64,000 bases of DNA from Anaeramoeba flamelloides (GCA_027625915.1 JANTQA010000030.1:2480001-2544000); one strand, 5' to 3'; counted from the stretch's first letter, positions 13,820 through 24,790 are shown. A program made the numbers and translations. Notes: a model not told the origin generated them from the letters alone.

Positions 13820-14355
13820 ATAAACCCCAATTCAAAGTTTTAAACACACCAAAATTCAATTTTTGAAAAAAAAAATCTTATTTAACCAATTCAAGAAGAA
13901 AAACCAAATTAGAACCATTCACTAATTTAAATAGTAACAATTTTTTATAAATTCCAATTCTCAAAAAACAAAAAAATAAATAATCATCAATACAAATAAA
14001 TTATGAATGTTTTTAAAATTTTGGAGAGTAAAAAAAAAATATATATTGATAAATTTGTGGAAATCCTATTTGGAATATTTATCGATCAAAAGCCAGATAC
14101 CATCAAAGAATTTTATTTGAGGAATTCTATTTGGAACAACTCCACTTTAATATAACACTATTCATTTGAAAAAAATTATGATCTACCCAAATAAGTTACT
14201 CAATTCATAAAATGAACTGAAAACTTATAACTAAAAGATAAATAAATATTTTTCATATTTTTCAAAAATCAAAATTGTTTCTAATTTGAATGGAAATTGT
14301 ATTATTTTGTTTGTTAAAACCATTTTAATTGCGTGGGAAATTTTTAATTTTAGTC
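13820..14355 (+). repeat. Dispersed repeat E, copy 1
   Basis: Aligned by eye with about 22990-23525. Both carry, in the same order, a 'CACCAAAATTCAATTTTT' start, an 'ACAATTTTTTATAAATT' block, an 'ATTGATAAATTTGT' block, a 'CTATTTGGAACAAC' block and an 'AATTGTATTATT' end. The divergence suggests an old duplication or transposon remnant. No open frame is seen. Confidence 0.5.
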
Positions 14356-16876
14356 GAAATTCAGTCAGTTCTAATTTTAAGAAACAAACTTTTGAAGAAA
14401 ATTAAAGTGCCAATAAGTCTCAAAAAAAGAAACATAGTCCGATATTTTTTTAAACTCAAATTATTTAAATAGAATCCAGATTTTTTTCTATAATTTTTAG
14501 AGAATTGTTGTGCCTGAACTTTGGTTCAATACGTGATTCTGAAAAGCTGAACTAACTCAATATTTTTCTAACTTTAATAATCACACAATCATAAAATTAA
14601 TTCTACTAGCATTTGACTGATAAATAGGAATAATTTTCACTCCATTTTCAATTTATATTTTTTAAATAGAGCGACAAATTACACTTTTTTGAAGAGTCTA
14701 TTTAGTAAAGGTAAAAATATGAAAAAGAAGCGAAAAAAATTTCCCATTTAGATTTCATATACCAGTATAAAAATAATTAATTTCATTTTGCTTAATAATC
14801 AAAAAAAATTACCTCAAAAAAAATTTACTGGTTTGATAAATTGAAAAAATAACAAAATATTCTCAAATTTTATGATCCAACATGGACAAATATTTTTTTG
14901 TAATATTTTCTTCAGAATTCTTTTTTATTAAAAATTAGAAAGTAAGGATATAGAAAAATGTGAATTTAATATTTATTTGAATTTGATTCCGAACTTTTAT
15001 ATTTATCAAAGAATTGTTTAGAAACTGTAAATTATTTTTTACATTTTTAGAAATCAATGAATTACTATTAAATTTTAAATAATAAATATACACACACGAA
15101 CACACATGTATATACACAATCACATCATTACAATAAGTAGTAATAAGAGTTCTGTTAAAATTGTGAAAAAGATTGTTTTCTATCATCGTGATGAACCGTT
15201 TTCAAATTCTTAAAAATAGTAACTAAATCTTTCATTTCAAATAATTTTATTTACTTTAGATTAGCAAAGAACCAAAATAACAAGTTTTTGTACCTAATAC
15301 AAGAAAATATATCACAATTTTTTTACAATATAGACAAATTATGTATCTTAAAAAATTTTGTAATTTTCAAGAGACATTTTTGAGATATCTGGAAATTTAT
15401 AAAAAAAAATATTTCAAATATTATTTTTTTGATTGAAGATTTCATTCATTTTTTACTTGAAAAAAATAATATCTTATTAAATATTTTGATATTTTTTTGG
15501 ATGATTTGATTGTAATCATGAAATGGTTAATATCAGAACTTAATAAAAAATTAATAACAATTTCTAAAATTATCCAAGAATTTGCAATGAATTAGAATAT
15601 TGATAATTCACCATAATCAAAAAGTTTTATCTGAAACAAATTATTTAGGGATTATCTTAAAAGAGAGAATCATTTAAAAAAAAAGTTTAAAAAAAAATGT
15701 AAAACATAATTTTAAAAAAATCAACATAATTCAAAAAAAAAATTTGAAAATGAAGTTAACTTACAACTATCCAAATCAATAAAGGTTAATCAATTATCTC
15801 ATTGCCTCATTATTTTTAATCTGATTCCATAATATTTTGACTAGATTGATGTATAAATAAATAATACTGATAAATTCTAATAAATTTCAAAAAATTTCTA
15901 AGTTTAATTTCCGATTTTATAAATCTTCTAAATGTTTCTTATCAAACATTCCCTGACAAAGAATATTTTGAAGAACTTCTAATTTTACAGAGTTTCTTAA
16001 CACTTAACTTCATTAAATACTTTATTCAAAGTTTGAGCATAATAATATAAAAAGGAAAATCAAGTAAAAATTTTCTACCATTTATTACAATTTATCAGTA
16101 TAAGTAATAAAAATTTATAAAAATTAATTGAGATATCTCATAGAATAATTTACAAAACTGAGTCAAAAATTGATCAAACAAGAAACACAATTTACAAAAG
16201 AATATTTAAACTTAAAAAAAAAAACGAACTTATGGGTTGAGAAAACGTATCAGAATAATTATGTTTTTTTTTTTTTTTAAAAAATTAACAATATTAATTT
16301 GGAAATAGAAAATTTGAAATTATTAGATCAAAATATCAATCAATTTTGGGAAAACTTAATAATAAATAGCTTTGAATGTAAATTTATAGATCGAAAAACC
16401 AAGATTATATAAAATCACTAGATATAATACTACCGATATGAATTAACAATTGTGTTTTAGAGTGCCTAGCTTTTCTAAAATTCAAAAGAATTCAGTACGA
16501 AGTTTGATTTTAATCACCTCTTTTTAATTTTTGTAAAAAATAAATGAGGGTTTTTTGATTTGAGAAATAAACCGAAAATTAACTAAATTTTCTTTTTATT
16601 TCTCAAAGTAAAAAAAAACCTAACAGCACTTTACCAAAATTTAAAAGAATTAAGTAAAATCAAAGATTTTTCTTTATTCTTTTGAATTATGAAAAAGCTA
16701 GCAATGGCGGTTTTGTTCCAATTCTTGTTTTATTACCAAAAAACAATAGACTAAACAGAAAACTCAAGAAAAACCTTTCTGATGTAAGAGGAAATTTATT
16801 TGATCCCTCGAAAATAAAAAAAAAAAAAAAAATTAATACACTGAAAAAAATAATGTATGCCCAAAAGCATAAACTA

Positions 16877-17279
16877 TGAGTATCAAAATAGAACCCAGAC
16901 TTGTTGTTCTTCTTTTTTCAATATAACAGCCAAGCTCTCTATCCAATAGTATAACAAAGTTGAAATCAATTTTGAAAGTACAATCCTTGAAATTTGAAGT
17001 AAAATTTAAATTAGGAATGAAATTTGTTGAAAATTTATGTTTTTTTGAGATAAAAATTGTCCAAAAATATCCCTATATTTTTTGAGATAAATTTTCTCTT
17101 TTGATCCTTCATTTTTGGAATTTATTTTAAAATAATAGAACTTTAAGAAATCAATACCATACATAGTTAATGTTTATTATCCGGTTTCTTTGTTCGATTA
17201 ATATTCTAGATAAAAAAGAAATCAGATTTTTGATTTGAAACACGGACAAACTTTTCTGCACGTATTATTTCGACAAAAG
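16877..17279 (+). mobile_element. Tc1/mariner-like MITE, family B, copy 1 (diverged)
   Basis: This copy of about 403 bp is flanked by TA dinucleotides (16875-16876 and 17280-17281). Its left end reads like a decayed form of the family terminus TACAGTAATCAAAATAA, and its right end carries the inverse. The interior matches 50512-50996 in order: a 'TAAAATTTAAATTAGGAAT' block, an 'ACTTTAAGAAATCA' block and a final 'GAAACACGGAC' and 'GCACG' block. It has no transposase frame, so it is non-autonomous. It is the oldest-looking of the three copies. Confidence 0.65.
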
Positions 17280-17941
17280 TATTTTTTGAGTAAACAATCT
17301 CCAAAAAATAATTAAGATAATTTGCATTTTTGAAACACAGACACAAAAAAAAGAGATGGTAATTTAGTGGTAATAAAAGTGGACATAAAGAAAATGAAAC
17401 AAAAACGATCCTCCTTTTAAAAATTAGAATAAGTTAGGACCTGTAGGAAATTTTAAAAAAATTTAATGTGATATTCACTTAAAAGCTGAAAATTTGATCT
17501 TTAATCTGTGATTCAATTCTACACCACTAATAATGGCCACTTTTTTAAGTTTTAAGTTGGAAAGTTAGTCAATAAGAAAAGAAAAGAAAAGAAAAGAAAA
17601 AACAAATTTCTTTTTCATCCAATGAAGGTGCTGTGTTTTATGAATTTTGCTCAAAAGAAAACAAATATCATTTGAATAATTCATAATATCTAAATTCAAA
17701 AAGGGTGTTCCCAATTAAGGTAAACTGAGAATTGTGAACAGTGGCATTAAAAAAAAGAAAAAATGAAAAAAAGAAAAAAGAACTAGTCAAGAGAAAGCAA
17801 AAATAAAGCCGAAGGGTTTTTAAATTAAATGATAATTCCAAATATTTGATTTATTGTGTTAAAAAAATGATGAACTATTCTTCAGATAAAGTTTTTGAAA
17901 CATCAAAAAAAGAAAAAGTAAAAAGAAAAGCTTTGTTTTGA

Positions 17942-18286
17942 TTATTTTTGTTTGTTACTTTTTCTTGGGAATTTTGATTTCTTTGATTTTTTCTTTTTAA
18001 TCACTTTTTTTTCCAGTTTTAGATTAGCTTGAAGAAGTGTGTTATATTGTATCTGAAAACGAACTATATTTCTGTGTTCGATGTATGTTGAAAGTTTCTT
18101 TTTTCCATCAGTAGCACGGCAAAGACAACGATAGTTGGTGTTTGGTTTTTTTTTTTTATTTGTATTTGTTTTGTGAGGTGGTTGTCCATTTGTTCTTTTA
18201 AAAGTTACAAAAACACTTCCTGTTTTTTGGTTGTTTTCAAATAATTTTTTGAGATACAAAAGGAATTGATCGTTTGTGAGTAACAT
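17942..18286 (-). CDS. SRP14: Signal recognition particle 14 kDa subunit (SRP14)
   Basis: A complete 114-residue protein in one exon, close to the usual SRP14 size. The N-terminus 'NDQFLLYLKKLFENN' and 'TGSVFVTFKRTNGQ' match the first helix and strands of SRP14. The family hallmark 'RCLCRATDGKKKLST' is intact at residues about 53-67, followed by 'RFQIQYNTLLQANL' for the last helix. The tail is Lys-rich, as in other SRP14 proteins. SRP14 pairs with SRP9 and binds the Alu domain of SRP RNA to slow translation elongation during ER targeting. A Lys/Asn insertion lies in the central loop (about 39-50). The promoter-proximal DNA is interrupted by an inverted-repeat element starting at about 18316, leaving about 30 bp of native leader. 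Identification is secure from the motif. Confidence 0.93.
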   Translation of the reverse strand: MLLTNDQFLLYLKKLFENNQKTGSVFVTFKRTNGQPPHKTNTNKKKKPNTNYRCLCRATDGKKKLSTYIEHRNIVRFQIQYNTLLQANLKLEKKVIKKKKSKKSKFPRKSNKQK

Positions 18287-18315
18287 TTGAAGAAAAAAAT
18301 AAAAAAAAAAAAAAT

Positions 18316-19010
18316 GAATCTACCTTGATAAAAAATTTTTTGATTAAGTTTTCCACTATTTGGATATCATTTGTTATTTTTATTAAGAAACGAATGTTTG
18401 GGTGAGTTTTTTGTCTTTAGTGATTTGATCAGTAATGTATGGACTTTTTTAAAAATCAATTATGGTTATTCTTGGATTGCAAATTTTTAGTGTTACTATA
18501 TTAGGCAATAATTCCTCTTATAATTGAAATATCCCAAAAAATCAATCAATATTTAAAAAGATGTGTTGTTACATCTGTTGTTGGTTAAGAGTTTTGGAGA
18601 TTATTTTTAAAGTCTATCTATCAAAATTTAGTTTTCTTTTGATTTTTTTATTTATCAAAAATCACTTTTGATTTTTCATTAGTTTTTAAAATTCAATTTT
18701 TAAATTTGAAAATTGTTTTGAGTCAAATATAAAACTAAATGATTTCTTTACTGAGAGGAAACAAACTTTAGTATATACAAAATTATATTATTTCAGATAT
18801 CTAAGAATAAAAATTATGGAATATTTTTCAAGATTGAACAAATGAGATAATTCTATATAAAGCCACTTTAATTAATATTTTGAAGAACTGAAAGATCTAT
18901 GTTTTTTTATTCTAATAATTCTAATATATTTGGAATAACAAAATCAAATATAAAATTTTATCAAAATTGGTTCATTATTAAAGAATTTCCAAAAAAATTG
19001 AGGCCTGTAC
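18316..19010 (-). mobile_element. Terminal-inverted-repeat element family C, copy 1 (695 bp)
   Basis: This segment is the reverse complement of 57594-58293 along nearly its whole length. It includes the 'AATATTTTGAAGAACTGA' block, the 'AGAATTTCC' block with its 'AAAAAAATTGAGG' end, and the 'TGTTGTTGGTTAAGAG' to 'GAGATTATTTTTA' block. The ends carry short inverted repeats related to GAATCGACCT. Its length, about 695 bp, matches the other two copies (about 700 and about 694 without the nested insert). It has no coding capacity. It lies directly upstream of SRP14. Confidence 0.75.
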
Positions 19011-19500
19011 AATTAAATTGTAATATAGACAAATATTTTGATACATTCACAATTAACTTACGAATCTAAAACAGGAGTAATATCATTTTTAAAAGACAAA
19101 ATAAACTCTTTGATTAAATCTGATTAATAGGTTTCAAAATATATAAACATTAATAAATCCTGATTTTTGAGGAAATCAAACAAATATTAAAGATGAAACA
19201 ATTAATATTATTTATTTGTTTTTTCTCTCCAAAATGTACCAGTTAACATCTCATAATGAGAAAGTGTACAAACAATCCTATAAACAAATCCCATTTATTT
19301 CACTATGATTTCAAAATTAGATCTTTTCATAAACCCTTTGATTTTTTGTTATTTAGGCAAGGGATTTATATCAACCATAAGAAATTTAAGATGAAAATGT
19401 TCAGCTATTAGATGTTAAATTTTATTACTATTCCATTATTCAAATATCTCTGAAATTTTTTTAAACAGTTGAACAAAAATCTGATCTTATCAATTCAATA

Positions 19501-19696
19501 CAGTCAGTTTCACTTTTAAGGCACAAACTTTCAACGAAATTTAAGGCACAAAAAAATATCAAATTAAGGCACAAAATTCAAATTCTAGTAAAAATAAATT
19601 GTAAAAAAAAAAATTTCAAATTTTGTTCCTTAATTTGAGATTTTTTTGTGCCTTAAATTTCGTTGAAAGTTTGTGCCTTAAAAGTGAAACTGACTG
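19501..19696 (+). mobile_element. Foldback Tc1/mariner-like MITE, family A, copy 1
   Basis: An almost perfect inverted repeat of 196 bp. The left arm starts CAGTCAGTTTCACTTTTAAG and the right arm is its reverse complement, ending in ACTGACTG. It is flanked by TA on both sides (19499-19500 and 19697-19698). The arms hold repeated 'AAGGCACAAA' words and a short AT-rich loop. The CAGT-type end and TA target duplication are typical of Tc1/mariner derivatives. There is no open frame. Confidence 0.88.
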
Positions 19697-19791
19697 TAAG
19701 ATATTTTTATTAGTAAAAATTTTCAAGAAATATATTTAAATAATATTAATTTTAAAACAAATTTAAACTTCAGGTCAATATTTTATTCATA

Positions 19792-19988
19792 CAGTCAGTT
19801 TCACTTTTAAGACACAAACTTTCTACGAAATTTAAGGCACAAAAAAAATCTCAAATTAAAGCACAATTTTTTGGAATTTTAATTTTCACAAATTATTTTA
19901 CTAGAATTTGAATTTTGTGCTTTAATTTGAGATTTTTTTGTGCCTTAAATTTCGTAGAAAGTTTGTGTCTTAAAAGTGAAACTGACTG
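19792..19988 (+). mobile_element. Foldback MITE family A, copy 2
   Basis: A 197-bp palindromic copy bounded by TA (19790-19791 and 19989-19990). Its arms match copy 1 with scattered substitutions (for example 'AAGACACAAA' for 'AAGGCACAAA'). Matching substitutions appear in the opposite arm, which suggests arm-to-arm conversion or that the source copy carried them. Confidence 0.87.
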
Positions 19989-20335
19989 TACTTTAAAACT
20001 ATAAAATACCTTTCTAAAATTTGTTTTAAAAAGTAGATTAACAGATAAAATATACAATTTTTTTTTAAAAAAAGTACCTTTATCCCAAAATTATTTTTTA
20101 AAAATATTTTATTATAATGGAAATAAACTATAATTCAAAATAATTGGCCCATTAAAAATCAAATTTTAAAGAAAAATCTTTTTAATAATATAATTTTATC
20201 TATTATAATATCAAAATTTCTATTTTAATATTCAGTTCTATACCCAAGAGATATTTATTTTTTGTCTAAAAATAAAAGAAAAACAAGAAAAAAAAAAAAC
20301 AATTAAAAAAAGGGATATTTATTTTGCAACAAGCA

Positions 20336-21088
20336 TTACATAAAAAATCGAAATTTTAAAAAAATAATAAAACCCTTTATCGATTCTCCTTCCATTTGAA
20401 TATCTAAATCTAATCTATTTTTCATATTTGAAACTAATTTTTTCATTAATTCATCTGTTACTTCTTTCCAAATTTTCATTTTCATTTTCCATTTTAACAA
20501 AATACTGTTGAAAAAATAAATAAGAGAAAAAATTATTTATTTTCAAACTTTTCATTAAAAGGTGGAAAACTTGAAAACAATACAAATACAATTCAAAATT
20601 CAAATGCAACAGGGTTACAGTCAGTTTCACTTTTAAGGCACAAACTATCAACGAAATTTAAGGCACAAAAAAAATCTCAAATTAAGGCACAAAATTCATA
20701 TTCTAGTAAAACAAATTGTAAAAAAAAAAATTCCAAATTTTGTGCCTTAATTTGAGATTTTTTTGTGCCTTAAATTTGGTTGAAAGTTTGTGCCTTAAAG
20801 TGAAACTGACTGTAATATTTTTTTTTAGAATTTATTTTACTAGAATCTGAATATTGTTCTTTAATTTGAGATTATTATTGTGCCTTAAATTTCGTTGAAT
20901 GTTTGTGCCTTAAAAGTGGAACTGACTGTAATAATTTATTGTTCCATCATATTTTTAACAGATTTTATAGAACAATTTCGTGAACAATTTGAGAACTAAT
21001 ACCATTTACATCCATACAACATATTTTTGTTTGACACCAATCTATCATGAAGAGAATCCCTTAAACTTGAAAAAGAAAGAATTATCAT
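20336..21088 (-). CDS. Candidate two-exon small gene, unknown, MITE-bearing intron
   Basis: Inferred gene. Exon 1 is 21003-21088 (86 nt, ATG at 21088) and ends at a GTATTA donor. Exon 2 is 20336-20504, preceded by a T-rich tract ending CAACAG. The phases agree (2 + 1 nt), giving an 84-residue protein that starts 'MIILSFSSLRDSLHDRLVSN' and continues through 'IWKEVTDELMKKLVSNMKN' to 'LDLDIQMEGESIKG'. Exon 2 has clear amphipathic, coding-like composition. The last residues (Phe-rich) look like read-through, so a further exon is possible. The 498-nt intron holds a whole family A MITE and a right-arm fragment. The start is only 67 bp from the divergent FTS/AKTIP gene, suggesting a shared promoter region. 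I do not recognise the family. It could instead be a gene relic. Confidence 0.4.
20618..20812 (+). mobile_element. Foldback MITE family A, copy 3
   Basis: A 195-bp palindrome with TA on each side (20616-20617 and 20813-20814). Arms match copy 1 closely, including 'AAGGCACAAACTATCAACG' on the left. It sits inside the predicted intron of the candidate gene on the minus strand. Confidence 0.87.
20821..20928 (+). mobile_element. Family A MITE fragment (centre plus right arm)
   Basis: Directly after copy 3 lies the central loop and right arm of another family A element, ending in GGAACTGACTG and TA (20929-20930). Its left arm is missing. It may be an older copy truncated when copy 3 inserted, or the product of recombination between two adjacent copies. 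Confidence 0.75.
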
Positions 21089-21155
21089 TTTTTCTTTCAA
21101 TTAAAAATTTTTTTTAAAACCCTTAAACCAACAGAACCCCAACTTTTTAATAACC

Positions 21156-22206
21156 ATGAGCGAACAAAATTTACCTGGAAATTTTCTTGAATACCTAAGC
21201 TCTCTTGAGTACCAATACTTGTTAAAATCAAAAATCCCGTTGGGTGTTTATGTTTTACCCGATCTTGAAGAACCACTAAAATGGCATTGTGTAATCTTTC
21301 TTAATGAAGGAATATATAAAGGTACCCAGTCACCCACAAACACAACAGCAATCTAACATTTCTTGTTTTTTCTTTTTTTTCCTCTTCTTCCTTCTATTTC
21401 TTCGATTTTTTTTTTTTTTTTTTGAATGAAAAACAACAAGAACAATAATAACTCGATTCAAACCCTTTTAAATCCATTTAATAAATCCAAATCAAAATAA
21501 AAACTCAAACAATAACAAACAACCAAAAACAAAAATTTCAAAAGGAGGCATTTTTAAATTTAAAATCTTATTTCCACAGGAATTTCCAAATACCTGTCCG
21601 ATAGTGATCTTTCAAAGTCAAATTTTTCATCCACAAATTGACAAGTCTGGGATGTTAAACACAACTCCTGAATTTGAAACTTGGAACCCATATAAGTTTG
21701 TCATATTCTTTCATCATAAACCATCAAAATCGTTCAACAAAAAAATAATATAAAAACTAATTTCTTTTATCTTTTGATTTTTTTCTTTTTTAATTTGTTT
21801 TTTTTCTGTTGCAAAAAGATTTCATGTGATTGATTTGTTAAAATATATCAAAAATATATTCCACCCAATCAAAACCAAAGGCTCAGTCAATAGTTCAGCA
21901 GCTCAACTTTTTGAAAAGAATAAAAGAGAATTTGAACAGAAAGTCCGTAAAAATGTGATCGATTCAATCAAAAATGTTTACAAATCAACAGAAAAAGGTG
22001 ATCTACAATTCTCAAAATGGGACTCAAAACTTGAACAAATTGGCTTGACAATTTTAAAAGAAAAAGGTGCAGAACAATTCCTTTCTTTACAGCAAAACGA
22101 AAACCACAATTTAGTTCAATTTTCAGAAAAAGATATAAACCAATCAAACGTCGAAAAAATAACTCGCTTTTTTTCTTCCATTGGAAACAAAATTGTTGAA
22201 TTTTAA
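21156..22206 (+). CDS. AKTIP: FTS/AKTIP homologue, catalytically dead E2-like (UEV) protein
   Basis: Three exons assembled by eye: 21156-21321, 21545-21695 and 21819-22206. The introns are GT-AG (223 and 123 bp) and the phases fit, giving 234 residues. Exon 1 has 'EYQYLLKSKIPLGVYVLPD' and 'WHCVIFLNEGIYKG'. Exon 2 continues the E2 fold with 'FKFKILFPQEFPNTCPIVIF' and 'FHPQID', where active E2 enzymes are followed by the HPN/Cys region. No catalytic Cys is present there. Exon 3 gives 'VIDLLKYIKNIFHPI', 'AAQLFEKNKREFEQKVRKNV' and 'FSKWDSKL', which match the C-terminal half of animal AKTIP/FTS. In animals FTS binds Hook and FHIP proteins in the FHF complex that links Rab5 endosomes to dynein. That role is inferred here. 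An AATAAA lies just after the stop. Confidence 0.86.
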
Positions 22207-22580
22207 AATTTCCAATGATTTTAAGAAACCAAATAAAAAAATGAATAAAAAAATGAATATCTTAATTCAGAATTTCAGAAATATTATTATTGCTGTATTT
22301 TAAAATCTTTAAAAAATAAATTGTTGAATAAAATAACCTATGGAGTATTATGAATTCTAAAAATTCTATTTTGATTGTTTTGTATTCTTTTTAAAATCGA
22401 ATTCAAACAGCATTTGTGAATACTCCAAATATGATTAATATCTAGTTCTCTTTTATGTATACTATCAAAATATAAATGAAGAAATATATATATATATATA
22501 TATAAACTTTGTTTTGTGATAGGTGTGAAAAAAAATTTCCAGATATCAATTATTTTTTATAATTGAATTTTGAAAAATAG

Positions 22581-22908
22581 GCTGATGGTAATTTTTGTAA
22601 ATATTTGTAGATTCTCGACATTTGTAGATTTTTTCAGGGCGATAATTGTACTCTAAAACATCTGGCCTAGCCTCTATTTCCCACAAGGCAATTTATTTTT
22701 TGAAAAAACTTTTGAAAATTAATAATAATATACATTTACTTCTCAAATATTAGCCATTTTAAAACATGATCAAAAAACAAGTCATAATAAATGAAGTGTC
22801 TCGCTTCACTCAAACAATATTTATCATTTTGATGCTGATTGTGAAAAAAAAAAATTGTCTCAAAATGTCGAGAATCTACAAATATCTACATTTTTTAAAA
22901 AATGACCG
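22581..22908. repeat. Foldback element with 'GTCGAGAATCTACAAAT' arms
   Basis: The left arm contains ATTTGTAGATTCTCGAC and the right arm contains its exact reverse complement (about 22866-22882). Looser pairing extends outward to about 22586 and 22908. The loop is about 240 bp and AT-rich. This is probably an old MITE or foldback insertion. No target duplication could be fixed. Confidence 0.55.
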
Positions 22909-22989
22909 AAAAATAAATAGCAAATAAATAGGGTAAGACTCATCTGACAAAAGTTTGGTTTTAGTATGAAACAAATCTCATCAATTAAT

Positions 22990-23525
22990 ATAAACTCAAA
23001 TTCAAAATTTTTAAACACCAAAATTCAATTTTTTAAAAAAAATATAATTTAATAAAGTCTCGAAGAAATACTAAATTAGATCCATTTGCTAATTGAAATG
23101 TAAACAATTTTTTATAAATTACAATACACACAACACCATAAATAAATAATTATCAATAAAAATAAATTATCGGTTCAATAAAAATTATGTAGAGGGTAAA
23201 AACAAAAAAATTCATTGATAAATTTGTTGAAATTCCATTAAGGAATATTAATCAATCTGAAGATTAGATACAACTAATTAATTTTATTTATGTTCTTCTA
23301 TTTGGAACAACTTAACTTTATCATAATATCAACTGTTGAAAACACTTTTTAATCAAACTGAAAGAGGTTATGTAATTCAAAAAATTAAATGAAAACAAAA
23401 AAAAAAAAAAAGAAAAAAAAATGATTTTCATATTATACAAAAATCAAAATTATTTCCAATTTACATTAAATTGTATTATTGAAATTCTTTTAACTTTTTT
23501 AATTGTGTGGATAATTTTGAAATTT
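22990..23525 (+). repeat. Dispersed repeat E, copy 2
   Basis: Direct-orientation partner of about 13820-14355 with the same ordered blocks. Many small indels separate the two copies. Termini are not defined. Confidence 0.5.
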
Positions 23526-24329
23526 ATATTTATTTTCTAAAGAAATTTTGAAACTAAAAATGATTTATTTTTGATAATCAAACAATTAATATCACAAAAT
23601 ATAAGGCAATTTTGAAATAATGTGATTAATATACGTCAAAAAATAGTTGATACCTGTAAGAAATAAAACTAATAAATTAATATATTTTCTTAAAAATTGA
23701 AAAAACTAAAATTCTTATGGGATCGAATTGAAAATAAGAAGAATGTTCGTTTTGATATCCAATTGAAAATCAAAGAAAATTCGATTAGAAATCTATAATA
23801 TTTTTATAAAATCATTTTCACAGTTTTAATAGCATTAAAATAAAACCCTTTTTACCGTGTAACTTTAGATCATTCAATTAATAAAAAACAATTTACAAAT
23901 GAATTTTTTGTCTTCAAAATAATTATGTTAAAAAAAAAAAAATGAAAAAATGATTTAAAGTATGAAATTTCCAAAATTAAATTTTTTTTTCAAATATCTG
24001 TGCAGATCCATTTAAAAACATGGAATTTATCCATTATAATGGTTGTTTTTGAGTGGAAAATGGTGTAGATTTAAACTATTTCGAATCAAGGTGTCCCAGT
24101 TTTATTGAAGAAATGTAATTAATTCAATGATATTTATCTAATATATTCTTCTCAAAATAAATTTTCAATTTGTAGATTAGAATCATTTTTTTTTTCAATC
24201 CAGTCAAATCTATTCTTTTGTATTTTGTATTTTTCTTTTTATTTTTCTCCTTTTTTTTTTTCGATTTTTGATTTTTTTTTCTTTATTCTTTTATTTTTTT
24301 AAAAAAAACCCAATTCGAAAAAAAAAAAA

Positions 24330-24790
24330 ATGTTTGAAAACTCCAAATTAACTTCATTAAAATTATTGCTTTTGTATTTGTTTTTAAAATTCAGACATTT
24401 ACTCTTAAAAAATCTTATTGCCAATAATTTTAATTTTCTTAAGAAATTAAGATATTTTGCACTAAATATTCAAATTAATATTACCTTAAATATTTCAATA
24501 AAATTGTATTTTTTAGAAAAGTTTAATTTGTCCAGGTATTTCTTTTGGAATCTCAATCCTAATCTGAAGTTTATTATTTAACCACTTCTAATTAATATAA
24601 TAGGAGTAAATCCTTTAAAAAAAAGTTCTTTTTTCATTTTTGGCGAGGGTACATTTGAGTGAAAGGTAGTCTATAAAGGGATATATTCTTTGGGAAAAGA
24701 ATATAAAAATGTGATAATCCAGAAAAATATGAATAACTGAGACAATCACATCATATTCCTTTTGATTGTTCAAACAAAAAATATCTTTTT
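24330..24790 (+). pseudogene. Relic of a leucine-rich-repeat protein kinase gene
   Basis: The 83-codon frame at 24330-24581 begins with ATG after an A tract and shows leucine spacing typical of LRRs ('LKKLRYFALN', then 'SIKLYFLEKFNLS'). After its stop the same frame continues to 'IFGEGTFE' (about 24636-24659), a stop at 24660, then 'KVVYKGIYSLGKEYKNVI' (24663-24716). Together these resemble the glycine-rich loop and following strands of a protein kinase N-lobe (Gly-x-Gly-x-x-x-x-Val, then 'YKG'). A further stretch (about 24740-24790) reads 'NHIIFLLIVQ', like the 'HPNII.LLG' region. LRR plus kinase in one frame suggests a decayed LRR-kinase. The interpretation is by pattern only. The ORF alone could be chance. 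Confidence 0.4.

Larger units (their letters stand above)
11740..17941. other. Long AT-rich spacer with repeat copies
   Basis: No supportable gene was seen. A 26-base T tract lies at 13304-13329. A diverged repeat (about 13820-14355) matches about 22990-23525. A CA-rich simple stretch is near 15090-15125. The ORF at 16682-16879 (+, 65 codons) begins with coding-like sequence ('NGGFVPILVLLPK') and ends exactly where a MITE begins (16877). It may be the remnant of an unknown gene. A tandem (GAAAA)n stretch lies near 17577-17600. Confidence 0.5.
22207..24329. other. Spacer with (TA)n, inverted repeat and dispersed repeat
   Basis: No gene seen. It holds a TA dinucleotide run (about 22485-22504), an inverted repeat (22581-22908) and repeat E copy 2 (about 22990-23525). 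The last 150 bp before 24329 are strongly T-rich then A-rich, like the leader in front of several real start codons in this window. Confidence 0.55.

Noticed and set aside
16682-16879. 65-codon ORF ending at the family B MITE
   Set aside because: The first 45 codons look coding-like, but no family, splice partner or complete domain could be supported. Noted in the spacer entry only.
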